Assembly: GCA_032119795.1 (NCBI GenBank)
Contig: JAUMFO010000008.1
Coordinates: 248,001 to 312,000, forward strand
Source of the DNA: JAGIBJ01 sp032119795
GTDB taxonomy: Bacteria; Actinomycetota; Thermoleophilia; Solirubrobacterales; Solirubrobacteraceae
Length of the DNA stretch: 64,000 nt
Direction of reading: 5' to 3'
The notes under the pieces were generated by a model, which saw only the letters and a program-made list of their open reading frames with translations, did not search any database and was not told where the DNA came from. A program made the position numbers and the translations under genes. How positions within the stretch are numbered: position 1 is the first letter of the stretch; each line of letters opens with the position of its first letter. Below, in pieces: positions 41,356 to 48,426 of this stretch.

Positions 41356-42264
41356 ATGGCTGCCCCTGATACCGCCGAAGAGATCCGCGACGTCAATACG
41401 CGCTACCACGACGGTGCCGCCGACACGTACGACGCCAAGTGGGGCATCGACTACGGCGACATTGGCCAGAGCCAGGTGCTGATGAAGGCCGAGAAGGTCT
41501 TCGGTAAGCCGGTTCCGAAGTTCGCCAAAGCGCTTGAGATCGGTGCCGGCACCGGCTACTTCTCGCTCAACCTCGCGCTCGCCGGCGTGATCGACGAGCT
41601 GACCTGCACCGACATCTCGCCGGGCATGCTCAAGTCGCTCAAGGCCAACGCGAAGAACCTCGGCATCGCGGTGAAGACCAAGGTCGTCGACGCGGAGACG
41701 CTGCCCTTCCCGGACAACTCCTTTGATCTCGTGATCGGTCACGCGATCCTGCATCACATTCCCGATCTCGACCAGGCCTTCCGCGAGTTCAACCGCGTCC
41801 TGAAGCCCGGCGGCAAGATCTTCTTCGCGGGTGAGCCCTCGCGTATCGGCGACCAGATCGCCCAGTACCCGAAGAAGTGGGCGATCCAGGCCGCCCCGGC
41901 GTGGCGCAAGGCGCTGCGGATCCGCAAGTCCGTCCCGCACGGCGACGGCCCGGGCGACCAGTACCACGGCCTCGAGCACATGGTCGACGTCCACGCGTTC
42001 GTGCCAAACGACCTTGCCGCCCACGCCAAGGGCGCGGGCTTCGGCGACGTGAAGGTCACCGGCGAGGAGCTGCTGGCCAACTGGTTCGGTTGGACGAACC
42101 GTGCACTGGAGTCGACCGCTGACCCGTACTCGATCCCGTCGGCGTGGCGTTGGTACGCCTACCGCGGGTACCTCGCGTTCCAGCAGGTTGACCGCCATCT
42201 CCTCGAGGGCCGCCTGCCCACGCAGATCTTCTACAACCTGATGGTTACCGCCACCAAGGAATAG
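41356..42264 (+). CDS. Class I SAM-dependent methyltransferase, divergent from the glucan operon
   Basis: 302 residues. Methyltransferase core: FAKALEIGAGTGYFSLNLALAGVIDELTCTDISPGMLKSLKANAKNLGIAVKTKVVDAETLPFPDNSFDLVIGHAILHHIPDLDQAFREFNRVLKPGGKIFFAGEPS (motifs I-III, Methyltransf_11 type). The C-terminal 120 residues are an extra helical region (QYHGLEHMVDVHAFVPNDLAAHAKGAGF, ANWFGWTNRALESTADPY). Substrate unknown; proximity suggests a second methylation step of the same glucan or a lipid carrier. Confidence 0.82.
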   Translation: MAAPDTAEEIRDVNTRYHDGAADTYDAKWGIDYGDIGQSQVLMKAEKVFGKPVPKFAKALEIGAGTGYFSLNLALAGVIDELTCTDISPGMLKSLKANAKNLGIAVKTKVVDAETLPFPDNSFDLVIGHAILHHIPDLDQAFREFNRVLKPGGKIFFAGEPSRIGDQIAQYPKKWAIQAAPAWRKALRIRKSVPHGDGPGDQYHGLEHMVDVHAFVPNDLAAHAKGAGFGDVKVTGEELLANWFGWTNRALESTADPYSIPSAWRWYAYRGYLAFQQVDRHLLEGRLPTQIFYNLMVTATKE

Positions 42265-42277
42265 CGACGAGGGCCCA

Positions 42278-42302
42278 CCCGGCCACGCGACGCGCGGCCG
42301 GG
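42278..42302 (+). terminator. Hairpin after the divergent methyltransferase gene
   Basis: CCCGGCC (42278-42284) pairs with GGCCGGG (42296-42302) around an 11-nt loop, 14 bp after the stop codon. No T-tract. Confidence 0.45.
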
Positions 42303-42361
42303 CCCACGGGCGACCGACCACGCGTCGCAGCCGCGGGTTCACTGATCTAGCCTCTTTCTCG

Positions 42362-42988
42362 ATGCCGGACGAACCACAGCGACTCCCGCTCTTTCTGCTT
42401 CCCCTCTCCGCCCTGCCGGGTGAGGAGGTGCCACTGCACGTGTTTGAGCCGCGCTACCGCGTGCTCGTTCAGCACTGCCTCGACACCGAGTCGGAGTTCG
42501 GCGTTCTGCTCGTCGATGACGACGGCGCACGTGAGGTGGGCTGCGCCGTGCGCATCGACCGCGTTGCGCACGTCCACGATGACGGCCGAATGGAGATCGT
42601 TACGCGCGGGACGCGTCGGTTTGAGCTGGCCGGCGAGGTCGAAGAGGACGCCTACCCCGCCGCGCCGGTGCGGTGGGTCGCCGACGAGCCGCTCAGTCCA
42701 CACGACGAGGAACCCGACGAGGACGGCGCCATGACGCTCTTCGGCGAGCTCGCCGAGCGCGTGACCGGCTCCGTGCCCGAGCTGGGCGGCGAGGGGGATG
42801 TCTCGTTCCGGATCGCTGCACGCGTGGCCTTTGGCGGCGCGGCCAAGCAGGGCCTGCTGGAGCTGCGCTCGGAGGCCAAGCGACTCGATCTCCTCGAGCG
42901 TTTGCTGCGCGCCGCGCTGGCTCGCCTGTCGCAGGTTGAGCTGCGCCAGGCGCAAGCTCGCAGCAACGGCCGCGTGCACTTCGAATAG
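42362..42988 (+). CDS. Stand-alone Lon protease N-terminal (LON substrate-binding) domain protein
   Basis: 208 residues. LON domain: LPLFLLPLSALPGEEVPLHVFEPRYRVLVQHCLDTESEFGVLLVDDDGAREVGCAVRIDRVAHVHDDGRMEIVTRGTRRFELAGEVEEDAYPAAPVRWV. The rest is helical (QGLLELRSEAKRLDLLERLLRAALARLSQVEL). It lacks the AAA+ and protease parts of Lon, as in other small actinobacterial LON proteins whose role is unknown, perhaps binding unfolded proteins. Not clearly linked to its neighbours. Confidence 0.88.
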   Translation: MPDEPQRLPLFLLPLSALPGEEVPLHVFEPRYRVLVQHCLDTESEFGVLLVDDDGAREVGCAVRIDRVAHVHDDGRMEIVTRGTRRFELAGEVEEDAYPAAPVRWVADEPLSPHDEEPDEDGAMTLFGELAERVTGSVPELGGEGDVSFRIAARVAFGGAAKQGLLELRSEAKRLDLLERLLRAALARLSQVELRQAQARSNGRVHFE

Positions 42989-43061
42989 GCGTCGCGCATG
43001 GACGGACGATTGACCACACGAGCGCGAGTGCGCCAGCTGGTCAGACCAGTGGGCGGGTCTG

Positions 43062-43089
43062 GTCACAAACCGGCTCCAGCGGCCAGGTA
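43062..43089 (+). promoter_or_regulatory. Shared GTCACA/GGTA promoter-like site of sigma unit 1
   Basis: GTCACAAACC starts at 43062 and GGTA at 43086, 24 bp apart start to start. The same elements with the same spacing precede sigma unit 2 (44505/44529), and GTCACA with GGAA precedes the orphan third gene (46243/46267). The layout fits an ECF -35/-10 pair; the GTG start of the sigma gene comes 6 bp after the -10. Confidence 0.55.
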
Positions 43090-43094
43090 CTGAC

Positions 43095-43649
43095 GTGGCT
43101 TCTCCCAGCCCGTCCGATGCGGAGCTCCTGAGCAACCGCATCTCGCCAGCCGACTCTTTCTCGTTGTTCTATCGCCGACATTCCCGCGGGGTTCTCGCGT
43201 TCTGTGCCCGCCAGGGACTCTCGGCGCATGACGCCGCCGACGCCACGTCCGACATCTTCGTCGCAGCGCTGTCCGGTCGGTACCGGTTCGTCGATGAGGA
43301 CGACGGAGTGGCCACCAAGTGGCTCTACGGCATCGCGTCGAACGTGCTGCTCGGCCGCCATCGCAAGTCAGCGCGCGAGCGCGCGACCCACGAGCGCCTG
43401 ACCGACGGCCGCATCGAACTCACCCAGCGCGACATCGCCGACTATGCCCAGCTGCGCGCGGAGGTCGACGAAGCGATGGACGCGATCAAGGACCTGCCAG
43501 AGGAACAGCGCACCGCGGTCCTTGGCCGCCACCTCGAGGACGCCGATTACGTCGAGCTGGCGGAGCGACACGGCGTCACCGAGCAGGTCGTCCGCCAGCG
43601 GGTCAGCCGGGCGCTTTCGACCGTCCGAGGCCGGATGGGCAGCCGCTGA
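43095..43649 (+). CDS. ECF-type RNA polymerase sigma factor, unit 1
   Basis: 184 residues from a GTG start. Region 2: FSLFYRRHSRGVLAFCARQGLSAHDAADATSDIFVAALSGRYRFVDEDDGVATKWLYGIASNVLLGRHRKSARERA. Region 4: AIKDLPEEQRTAVLGRHLEDADYVELAERHGVTEQVVRQRVSRALSTVRGRM. It is a normal ECF sigma with both DNA-binding regions. It overlaps the downstream membrane-protein gene by one base (TGATG), so the membrane protein is probably its regulator. A close paralog (unit 2) follows 883 bp downstream. Confidence 0.88.
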   Translation: MASPSPSDAELLSNRISPADSFSLFYRRHSRGVLAFCARQGLSAHDAADATSDIFVAALSGRYRFVDEDDGVATKWLYGIASNVLLGRHRKSARERATHERLTDGRIELTQRDIADYAQLRAEVDEAMDAIKDLPEEQRTAVLGRHLEDADYVELAERHGVTEQVVRQRVSRALSTVRGRMGSR

Positions 43650-44446
43650 TGCGCGACTTCTTGGACGACCTCGAACGCCGCCTCGCCGTCATGGCCGACG
43701 CGCACCCTGATCTCCAGCCCGCTCCGGCCCCGGAGCAGCGGCCGGTCCGCCGTCGGCGGCGACGACCCGCCCTGCTTGGTGGGCTCACGGCCGTCATCGC
43801 CGCGTGCGCCGCCGCGTTCACCATGACGGGGACCAGCCTCGCCGAACTCCCAATTCTGAGCACGGAGACGCAGGACGCCTCCCAGCTCGAAGCGCGGGCC
43901 GGCGAGGCCGCGAAGGCTGGCGTCGACTTCAAGGCCGCCCATGTCTTCCAGACGCCCGGTGGGCCGGGCTACGTCGTCGTCAACGCCAAGACCCAGACGC
44001 TGTGCGTGATCGTTCCGGACGTCAACGCTCCCGGCGACTACGGGGTGTCGTGCGACCAGCCGATCTCGAAGATCGAGCGCCGGGGCTTGAAGACCGAGAT
44101 GGTCGGCGACCGCGGCCAGAACCCTGATGCGACGGCACTGGTCGTCTACCTCCTGCCCGAGGGCGCCGACGACATCCGCCTCACCGCGCAACCACCAGGG
44201 ACGACCTTCGACGTCGAGTCCGGGATCGCGGTGATCGAGACCGTCGAGGAGACGGCGCTGCGCTGGACGGTCGACGGCGTCACCACCACCAAAACGATCG
44301 AGGGGCCGTTCGCGGCCGCCGGCTCCGTCAGCGTGATCTGCCCGGACGGCTCGAGGAAGTCGCTGCCGGACGTCGAGCAGCAGAGCACTCCGCAGGCCGC
44401 CCAGAAGGCGTTCAAGGCCGCCCGAAAGCGAGCCTGCAGCAGGTAG
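43649..44446 (+). CDS. Single-pass membrane protein with exported Cys-pair domain, unit 1 (putative anti-sigma)
   Basis: 265 residues. Cytoplasmic N-terminus MRDFLDDLERRL plus a poly-Arg stretch (residues 31-39), one membrane helix (about 41-60), then an exported region. The exported domain (about residues 90-225) reads VDFKAAHVFQTPGGPGYVVV, LC...PD....YG..C, YLLPEGADDIRLT, GIAVIETVE. The same domain occurs in 45092-45868, 46408-47121 and 47138-48061. It lacks the zinc-binding HxxxCxxC of common anti-sigma factors. Its position right after an ECF sigma gene suggests it holds or senses for that sigma factor. No named family recognised. Confidence 0.7.
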   Translation: MRDFLDDLERRLAVMADAHPDLQPAPAPEQRPVRRRRRRPALLGGLTAVIAACAAAFTMTGTSLAELPILSTETQDASQLEARAGEAAKAGVDFKAAHVFQTPGGPGYVVVNAKTQTLCVIVPDVNAPGDYGVSCDQPISKIERRGLKTEMVGDRGQNPDATALVVYLLPEGADDIRLTAQPPGTTFDVESGIAVIETVEETALRWTVDGVTTTKTIEGPFAAAGSVSVICPDGSRKSLPDVEQQSTPQAAQKAFKAARKRACSR

Positions 44447-44504
44447 GCCAACGCCGCGGTGCGAGCGCCGACGCGCCAACCCGCGAGCGTTCCGCGGGAA
44501 TCTC

Positions 44505-44532
44505 GTCACAAACCGCGCGCTGCGCGCAGGTA
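44505..44532 (+). promoter_or_regulatory. Shared GTCACA/GGTA promoter-like site of sigma unit 2
   Basis: GTCACAAACCGCGCGC starts at 44505, GGTA at 44529, the same 24-bp spacing as unit 1. The -10-like GGTA overlaps the ATG start at 44532; the homologous start of unit 1 corresponds to the GTG at 44538 here, which may be the real start. Confidence 0.55.
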
Positions 44533-45092
44533 TGAACGTGGCTTCCCCCGGCCCAACCGACGCCGCCCTCCTGGGCGACCTGGCCCGTCCAGCGGACACG
44601 TTCTCCGTGTTCTACCGCCGCCATGCCCGCGGCGTCCTGGCGTTCTGCGCTCGCGAGGGACTCAGCGAGCCCGATGCCGCCGACGCTACCGCCGACGTCT
44701 TCGTCGCCGCGCTCACGGGCCGACGCCACTTCGCCGACGATCACGCCGGTTCGGCGATGTCATGGCTCTACGCCATCGCGTCGAACGTGGTCAGCGGGCG
44801 CCACCACCGCTCAGCACGCGAGCGCGGCACCCACCAACAGCTTCGCCTGCTCCCGTTCCCACCGGCCGGGCAAGACCTCGCCGACGACGCCGACCTGCGC
44901 GCCACCGCCGCCCGGGCCCTTGCGCACATCGACGGCCTGCCCCAGCCCCAGCGCGATGCCGTGCTCCAGCGCCACCTCGGTGATGCCACGTACCCCGAAC
45001 TTGCGGAGCGACAGGGCGTCTCCGAGGAGGCCGCCCGCCAGCGCGTGAGCCGGGCACTCGCCACGGTGCGCGGACGGATGAAGAGCGCCTGA
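44532..45092 (+). CDS. ECF-type RNA polymerase sigma factor, unit 2
   Basis: 186 residues. Close paralog of the unit 1 sigma: FSVFYRRHARGVLAFCAREGLSEPDAADATADVFVAALTGRRHF, WLYAIASNVVSGRHHRSARERGTH, and region 4 HIDGLPQPQRDAVLQRHLGDATYPELAERQGVSEEAARQRVSRALATVRGRM. The start may be GTG 44538 (VASP, as in unit 1). It overlaps the downstream membrane protein by one base. Differences in region 4 suggest partly different target promoters, though the upstream sites are alike. Confidence 0.88.
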   Translation: MNVASPGPTDAALLGDLARPADTFSVFYRRHARGVLAFCAREGLSEPDAADATADVFVAALTGRRHFADDHAGSAMSWLYAIASNVVSGRHHRSARERGTHQQLRLLPFPPAGQDLADDADLRATAARALAHIDGLPQPQRDAVLQRHLGDATYPELAERQGVSEEAARQRVSRALATVRGRMKSA

Positions 45093-45868
45093 TGCGTGAT
45101 TTCTTGGATCACCTGGATCGGAAGCTCGCCACGCTCGCGATCGGGACATCCGGCGAGACCATCGCCGCACCGCCGCACCAGCAGCAAGCCCGACGGCGGC
45201 CTTTTCTGGCCGGCAGCGCTGTCGCCGTCGTCGCTACTTGCACCGGCGTCTTTGCGATGACCGGCACGAGCACCGCAGGACTCCCGATCCTCAGCACGCC
45301 CACCACCGACGCCACGGCGATCCGCGACACGGAGCCGACCGCCCGGAAGGCGAGCGTCGACTTCTCGAAAGCCCACGCGTTCCAGACGCCGGCCGGCCCA
45401 GGCTACGTCCTCGTCGACCCCTCCGACGACGCCCTGTGCCTGGCCGTTCCAGACCCCAACGGTCCGGGGGACTACGGAACGGAATGCGTCACTCGACGCC
45501 GCGACGTCGAGCGTGACGGCCTGATGGCTGCGTTCCCCGGAGATCGGGCGGTTGACCCGCAGGCCACCGCGCTCACGGTCTTCCTGCTGCCCGAAGGAGC
45601 CGAGGAGATTCGGCTCACCGTTGACGGCAAGACGTCGAACCCGGCGGTGGCATCCGGCATCGCGGTCATGCAGCTGCCGACCGAGGGGACGCTGCAGTGG
45701 GTCGTCGATGGCCAGCCGGCCAAACGGACCCTCGAAGGCCCATTCCCGGCGACCGGAGGCCTCGTCGTCGAGTGCCCGGACGGTCGACGCGAGCGGATCG
45801 CCGACCCTGCCCCGCGCCCTTCCCGCCGCGAATTTCGGCAGGCAAAGGCCAAGGCGTGCGCGCGATGA
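45092..45868 (+). CDS. Single-pass membrane protein with exported Cys-pair domain, unit 2 (putative anti-sigma)
   Basis: 258 residues. Same plan as unit 1: MRDFLDHLDRKL, Arg-rich patch (34-36), membrane helix at about 38-57, exported domain with VDFSKAHAFQTPAGPGYVLV, LC...PD....YG..C, FLLPEGAEEIRLTVDG and GIAVMQLPTEGTLQWVVDG. The C-terminus is basic (RREFRQAKAKACAR), again like unit 1 (KAARKRACSR). It overlaps the unit 2 sigma gene. A hairpin follows the stop codon (45893-45910). Confidence 0.7.
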   Translation: MRDFLDHLDRKLATLAIGTSGETIAAPPHQQQARRRPFLAGSAVAVVATCTGVFAMTGTSTAGLPILSTPTTDATAIRDTEPTARKASVDFSKAHAFQTPAGPGYVLVDPSDDALCLAVPDPNGPGDYGTECVTRRRDVERDGLMAAFPGDRAVDPQATALTVFLLPEGAEEIRLTVDGKTSNPAVASGIAVMQLPTEGTLQWVVDGQPAKRTLEGPFPATGGLVVECPDGRRERIADPAPRPSRREFRQAKAKACAR

Positions 45869-45892
45869 CCGCGCGCTGCTTTGCACAGACTT

Positions 45893-45910
45893 GCGGCCCG
45901 CAAGGGCCGC
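45893..45910 (+). terminator. Hairpin after sigma unit 2
   Basis: GCGGCCC-GCAA-GGGCCGC, a perfect 7-bp stem with a 4-nt loop, 24 bp after the stop of the unit 2 membrane protein. No T-tract. Confidence 0.5.
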
Positions 45911-46127
45911 GCACCACGGTGCGGCACCTGGGTTGGGGGACCTGGGTGCTGCACCGCGCTCGCAGGGCGGGCCTTCGGGCCTGTTCGGCGCCACCACGAG
46001 ACCGCGTCGGGGGACCGGGCTCGAGGCGGCGATGCCAACCGCAACGTCCGGGCCCACCAGGCCCGGTTGCGGTCCTGCCTGCGCGCAGCGGGAGTGCCCC
46101 CGGGCGTCTCCCGCTCGCTCGCCAGTG

Positions 46128-46158
46128 ACGCGGTGGCGGGTCTTCCCCGCCACCGCGT
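46128..46158. terminator. Perfect 13-bp hairpin in the 45.9-46.4 kb spacer
   Basis: ACGCGGTGGCGGG (46128-46140) pairs perfectly with CCCGCCACCGCGT (46146-46158) around a 5-nt loop. It is by far the strongest inverted repeat in the spacer. It could end transcripts from unit 2 or act on the orphan gene; no T-tract. Confidence 0.5.
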
Positions 46159-46242
46159 CCAGGCAGCCGAACTCGGCCTGAGCCTGAATCCAGTCAGTCC
46201 GAGCGTCAACGCGCCAGCTCTTCACGATCCCTCGACCAATCG

Positions 46243-46270
46243 GTCACAAGTCGCGCGCAGCGGCAAGGAA
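46243..46270 (+). promoter_or_regulatory. Third copy of the GTCACA promoter-like element
   Basis: GTCACAAGTCGCGCGCAG starts at 46243, and GGAA stands at 46267 where units 1 and 2 have GGTA. It lies 138 bp upstream of the orphan membrane-protein gene, which has no sigma gene of its own. Confidence 0.45.
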
Positions 46271-46407
46271 GGAAGGAGGACCCATTCCCCCGGGGTCCGT
46301 GACTCGCGAAGCACCGCGACCACGACCGAGACCATCCGAGTGAATTCCTTCATCGCATCCTGCGGGGCCAGCCCCTTCCCAAGCAAGCCTTGCCGCGGCG
46401 GCGACAC

Positions 46408-47121
46408 ATGAGGACGTTCCTCGACGAACTCGACCGCCGGCTCGTGGATGCGGCCGTGCCACGTGCCACGGTGCCCCGCCGCGTCGTCGCCGCCGGTACC
46501 CTTGCGGCCGTCGCACTCTGGGCTGGAAGCTCCGCTGTCCTCCCGGTCCTCGGGGCCCGTCCGGCCGACGCCCGCGCCCTCGCCGGGAAGCCGGGCGTGC
46601 CGCCGGCCGATCGGTTCGACCTCGGGGCGAGCCGGGCCTTCCCGACGCCCGACGGCCCAGGCCACATCATTCCCTCCCACGATGGCCGACGACTGTGCGT
46701 CGTGCTTCCTGATCGGAGCGCACCCGGCACCTACGGCAGCAGCTGCGCCACCCTCGCCAGGATCGATGCGCGCGGCCTTGCGGGCGAGATGGTCGCCGCA
46801 GGCCGCCCACTCCAGCCGGGACGCTCACTCGTCGCGTTTGTTCTTCCATCAGGCACCGGGGCGTCGGTCGAACTCGTAGGTCCCGATGGTGAGGCGCTGG
46901 CGGTATCGGTCCATAGCGGCGTCGCCGTCGCGACGCTGCAGACCGAAGCGCTCCTGCGATTCGACGTCGACGGAGCTGCCCGCGTGCATCGATTCGAGGC
47001 GCCCTTCGTTGACGACGACGTGGTGTTGCGCTGCGCGGACCGCGTCGTCGCCCGGCCGGCACCGAGCCCGGCCAACACACCAGCGAGACTGGGCGACCGG
47101 TCCCGCTGGTGCCGCCGCTGA
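46408..47121 (+). CDS. Orphan single-pass membrane protein with exported Cys-pair domain, unit 3
   Basis: 237 residues from ATG 46408; 6 more upstream codons are in frame. N-terminus MRTFLDELDRRLV, as in units 1 and 2; membrane helix at about residues 26-48; exported domain with SRAFPTPDGPGHII, LC...PD....YG..C, VAFVLPSGTGASVELVG and SGVAVATLQTEALLRFDVDG. No sigma gene precedes it, but a third copy of the shared promoter-like element does. It probably arose by duplication of a sigma/membrane unit with loss of the sigma gene. It may act on one of the two sigma factors. Confidence 0.65.
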   Translation: MRTFLDELDRRLVDAAVPRATVPRRVVAAGTLAAVALWAGSSAVLPVLGARPADARALAGKPGVPPADRFDLGASRAFPTPDGPGHIIPSHDGRRLCVVLPDRSAPGTYGSSCATLARIDARGLAGEMVAAGRPLQPGRSLVAFVLPSGTGASVELVGPDGEALAVSVHSGVAVATLQTEALLRFDVDGAARVHRFEAPFVDDDVVLRCADRVVARPAPSPANTPARLGDRSRWCRR

Positions 47122-47137
47122 CTCCCGAACGCTCGGC

Positions 47138-48061
47138 CTAGCTCGCGGCCGAGAACTTCCGAGCCTTGACGCCTTCAGGCGCCTCGCCCGACGCCGGCAG
47201 CTTGACCTCGTCGTCATTGGCGCCAAGCGTCGCGACGGCAGCGCCCGCGATGACCGCAACCCGGCGCGTCGTACCGTCTTTGCGAGTGATCTCGAGATCC
47301 TCAACGCCATCGGGGGCCAGAGCGATCACCACATCGCCTTTGCCGGTACTCGCGTCGTCATCCTCAAGCGTCGCCAACGTTCCTGCGGTGCGAACATCTC
47401 CGAACCGCTGGCAGCTGTAGCCGTAGCCCGTCCCCTCGTCATCGACGACGAGGCACACCTCGCGCCGCTCGGGATCGACCAGCACCCACGCGTCGCCCTT
47501 CGGCGTAGCCAGGCGGCGTGCAGACTTCAGGTCGGCCGCGGGGACCAGCTCGGCCAGCTCGGAAGGTGCCGATGAGACCTCCCGATCGAGCACGGGAATG
47601 CCGTCCGGGTTGGAGGCCGCCGCCGTCACCGGCCCACCGACCGAGTACACCGAGGTGTACCGGCAGTTCGATGGCGGCGGCGTGGAACCCCAAGTGGAGT
47701 AGCCGTTCATCGTCTTCGACGTGCTGGAGCGGTGGCGGATACCAGGGGTCAGCACGTTGTTACCGGAGTAGGTGTGGCAGCCCGCGGGATCGGCGCAGTA
47801 GTAGCTGCCGTAGCCGTAGGCGCCGCCGCACCCCGAGTACCCGCCACCGGAGAGCATCGTCCCGCGCGAGGCCGTCAGTGAGTGGTCGGGCCCGAGCCAC
47901 TGGTCTCCGCCCCCGACCGAGCAGCTGCTGCAGAAGGCGTCGGAACCGGCCATCGCTACCCCTCCGCCGAATGCGGTCCCGAGCACGATGGTGAGTAGTA
48001 GAGCGCGTGCGAAAGCGCGACCCGTTCGGGCCGTCTTGCGCCAGCGAGATGAGCGCGTCAT
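47138..48061 (-). CDS. Secreted protein sharing the Cys-pair domain (unit 4)
   Basis: 307 residues. Signal peptide after a basic start (ALLLTIVLGTAFGGGVAMA). Residues 40-120 are Gly/Ser/Tyr/Cys-rich (DAFCSSCSVGGG, GGYSGCGGAYGYGSYYCADPAGC), with about eight cysteines. Residues 175-285 repeat the domain of the three neighbouring membrane proteins: SARRLATPKGDAWVLVDP, VC...DD...YGYSC, IALAPDGVEDLEITRKDG, AGAAVATL. Transcribed toward unit 3. It has the domain without the membrane helix and so may be a soluble partner or competitor. Confidence 0.65.
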   Translation of the reverse strand: MTRSSRWRKTARTGRAFARALLLTIVLGTAFGGGVAMAGSDAFCSSCSVGGGDQWLGPDHSLTASRGTMLSGGGYSGCGGAYGYGSYYCADPAGCHTYSGNNVLTPGIRHRSSTSKTMNGYSTWGSTPPPSNCRYTSVYSVGGPVTAAASNPDGIPVLDREVSSAPSELAELVPAADLKSARRLATPKGDAWVLVDPERREVCLVVDDEGTGYGYSCQRFGDVRTAGTLATLEDDDASTGKGDVVIALAPDGVEDLEITRKDGTTRRVAVIAGAAVATLGANDDEVKLPASGEAPEGVKARKFSAAS

Positions 48062-48426
48062 GGGTCGCGTCCTCGATGGTCGACCGGCAGCTGAGTGACT
48101 CCGCCGGTGGTTGGATTGGTTCTCAACCGTCGACCGCCACTTGACGCACTACAAGCAAATATGGACGCGCTCAACGTTCGAACGACCCCGGCCATTCGAC
48201 CCCTGTCCATGGGACGACCTACCCTGGCCGTTCGGTCGATGCCCGGCGAAAGTTTGCCGGTATTCGCAGGGGTTATCAGTGCATGGCGCGCTCGGCGCCA
48301 ATGCTGCCTATCCGTTCAGCAATGGCGCCCTTCTCCTACGACAAACGGCCCGCCCCACCAAGAAGGTGGGACGGGCCGTCCATGACGTTGGTCGCGGCCG
48401 AAGTTCGCCGCGAGATCCGCTGAGCG
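48062..48426. other. Intergenic region between the secreted unit 4 gene and ftsZ
   Basis: 365 bp. Contains the ftsZ terminator (48345-48379) and presumably the promoter of the unit 4 gene, which I could not place. No gene supported. Confidence 0.5.
48345..48379 (-). terminator. Rho-independent-like terminator of ftsZ
   Basis: ACGGCCCGCCCCACC (48345-48359) pairs with GGTGGGACGGGCCGT (48365-48379), 15 bp with one mismatch and a 5-nt loop. On the minus strand it is followed by TTGTCG. It lies about 50 bp after the ftsZ stop. Confidence 0.75.

Larger units (their letters stand above)
45869..46407. other. Intergenic region between unit 2 and the orphan third membrane protein
   Basis: 539 bp. It holds two hairpins (45893-45910 and 46128-46158), repeated GGGCC-type words and the third copy of the GTCACA promoter-like element (46243-46270). 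No sigma-like protein or clear remnant of one could be read in any frame here. Confidence 0.55.

Noticed and set aside
45869..46242. Decayed sigma gene upstream of the orphan unit 3 membrane protein
   Set aside because: No recognisable region 2 or region 4 sequence in any frame; only the promoter-like element is shared.
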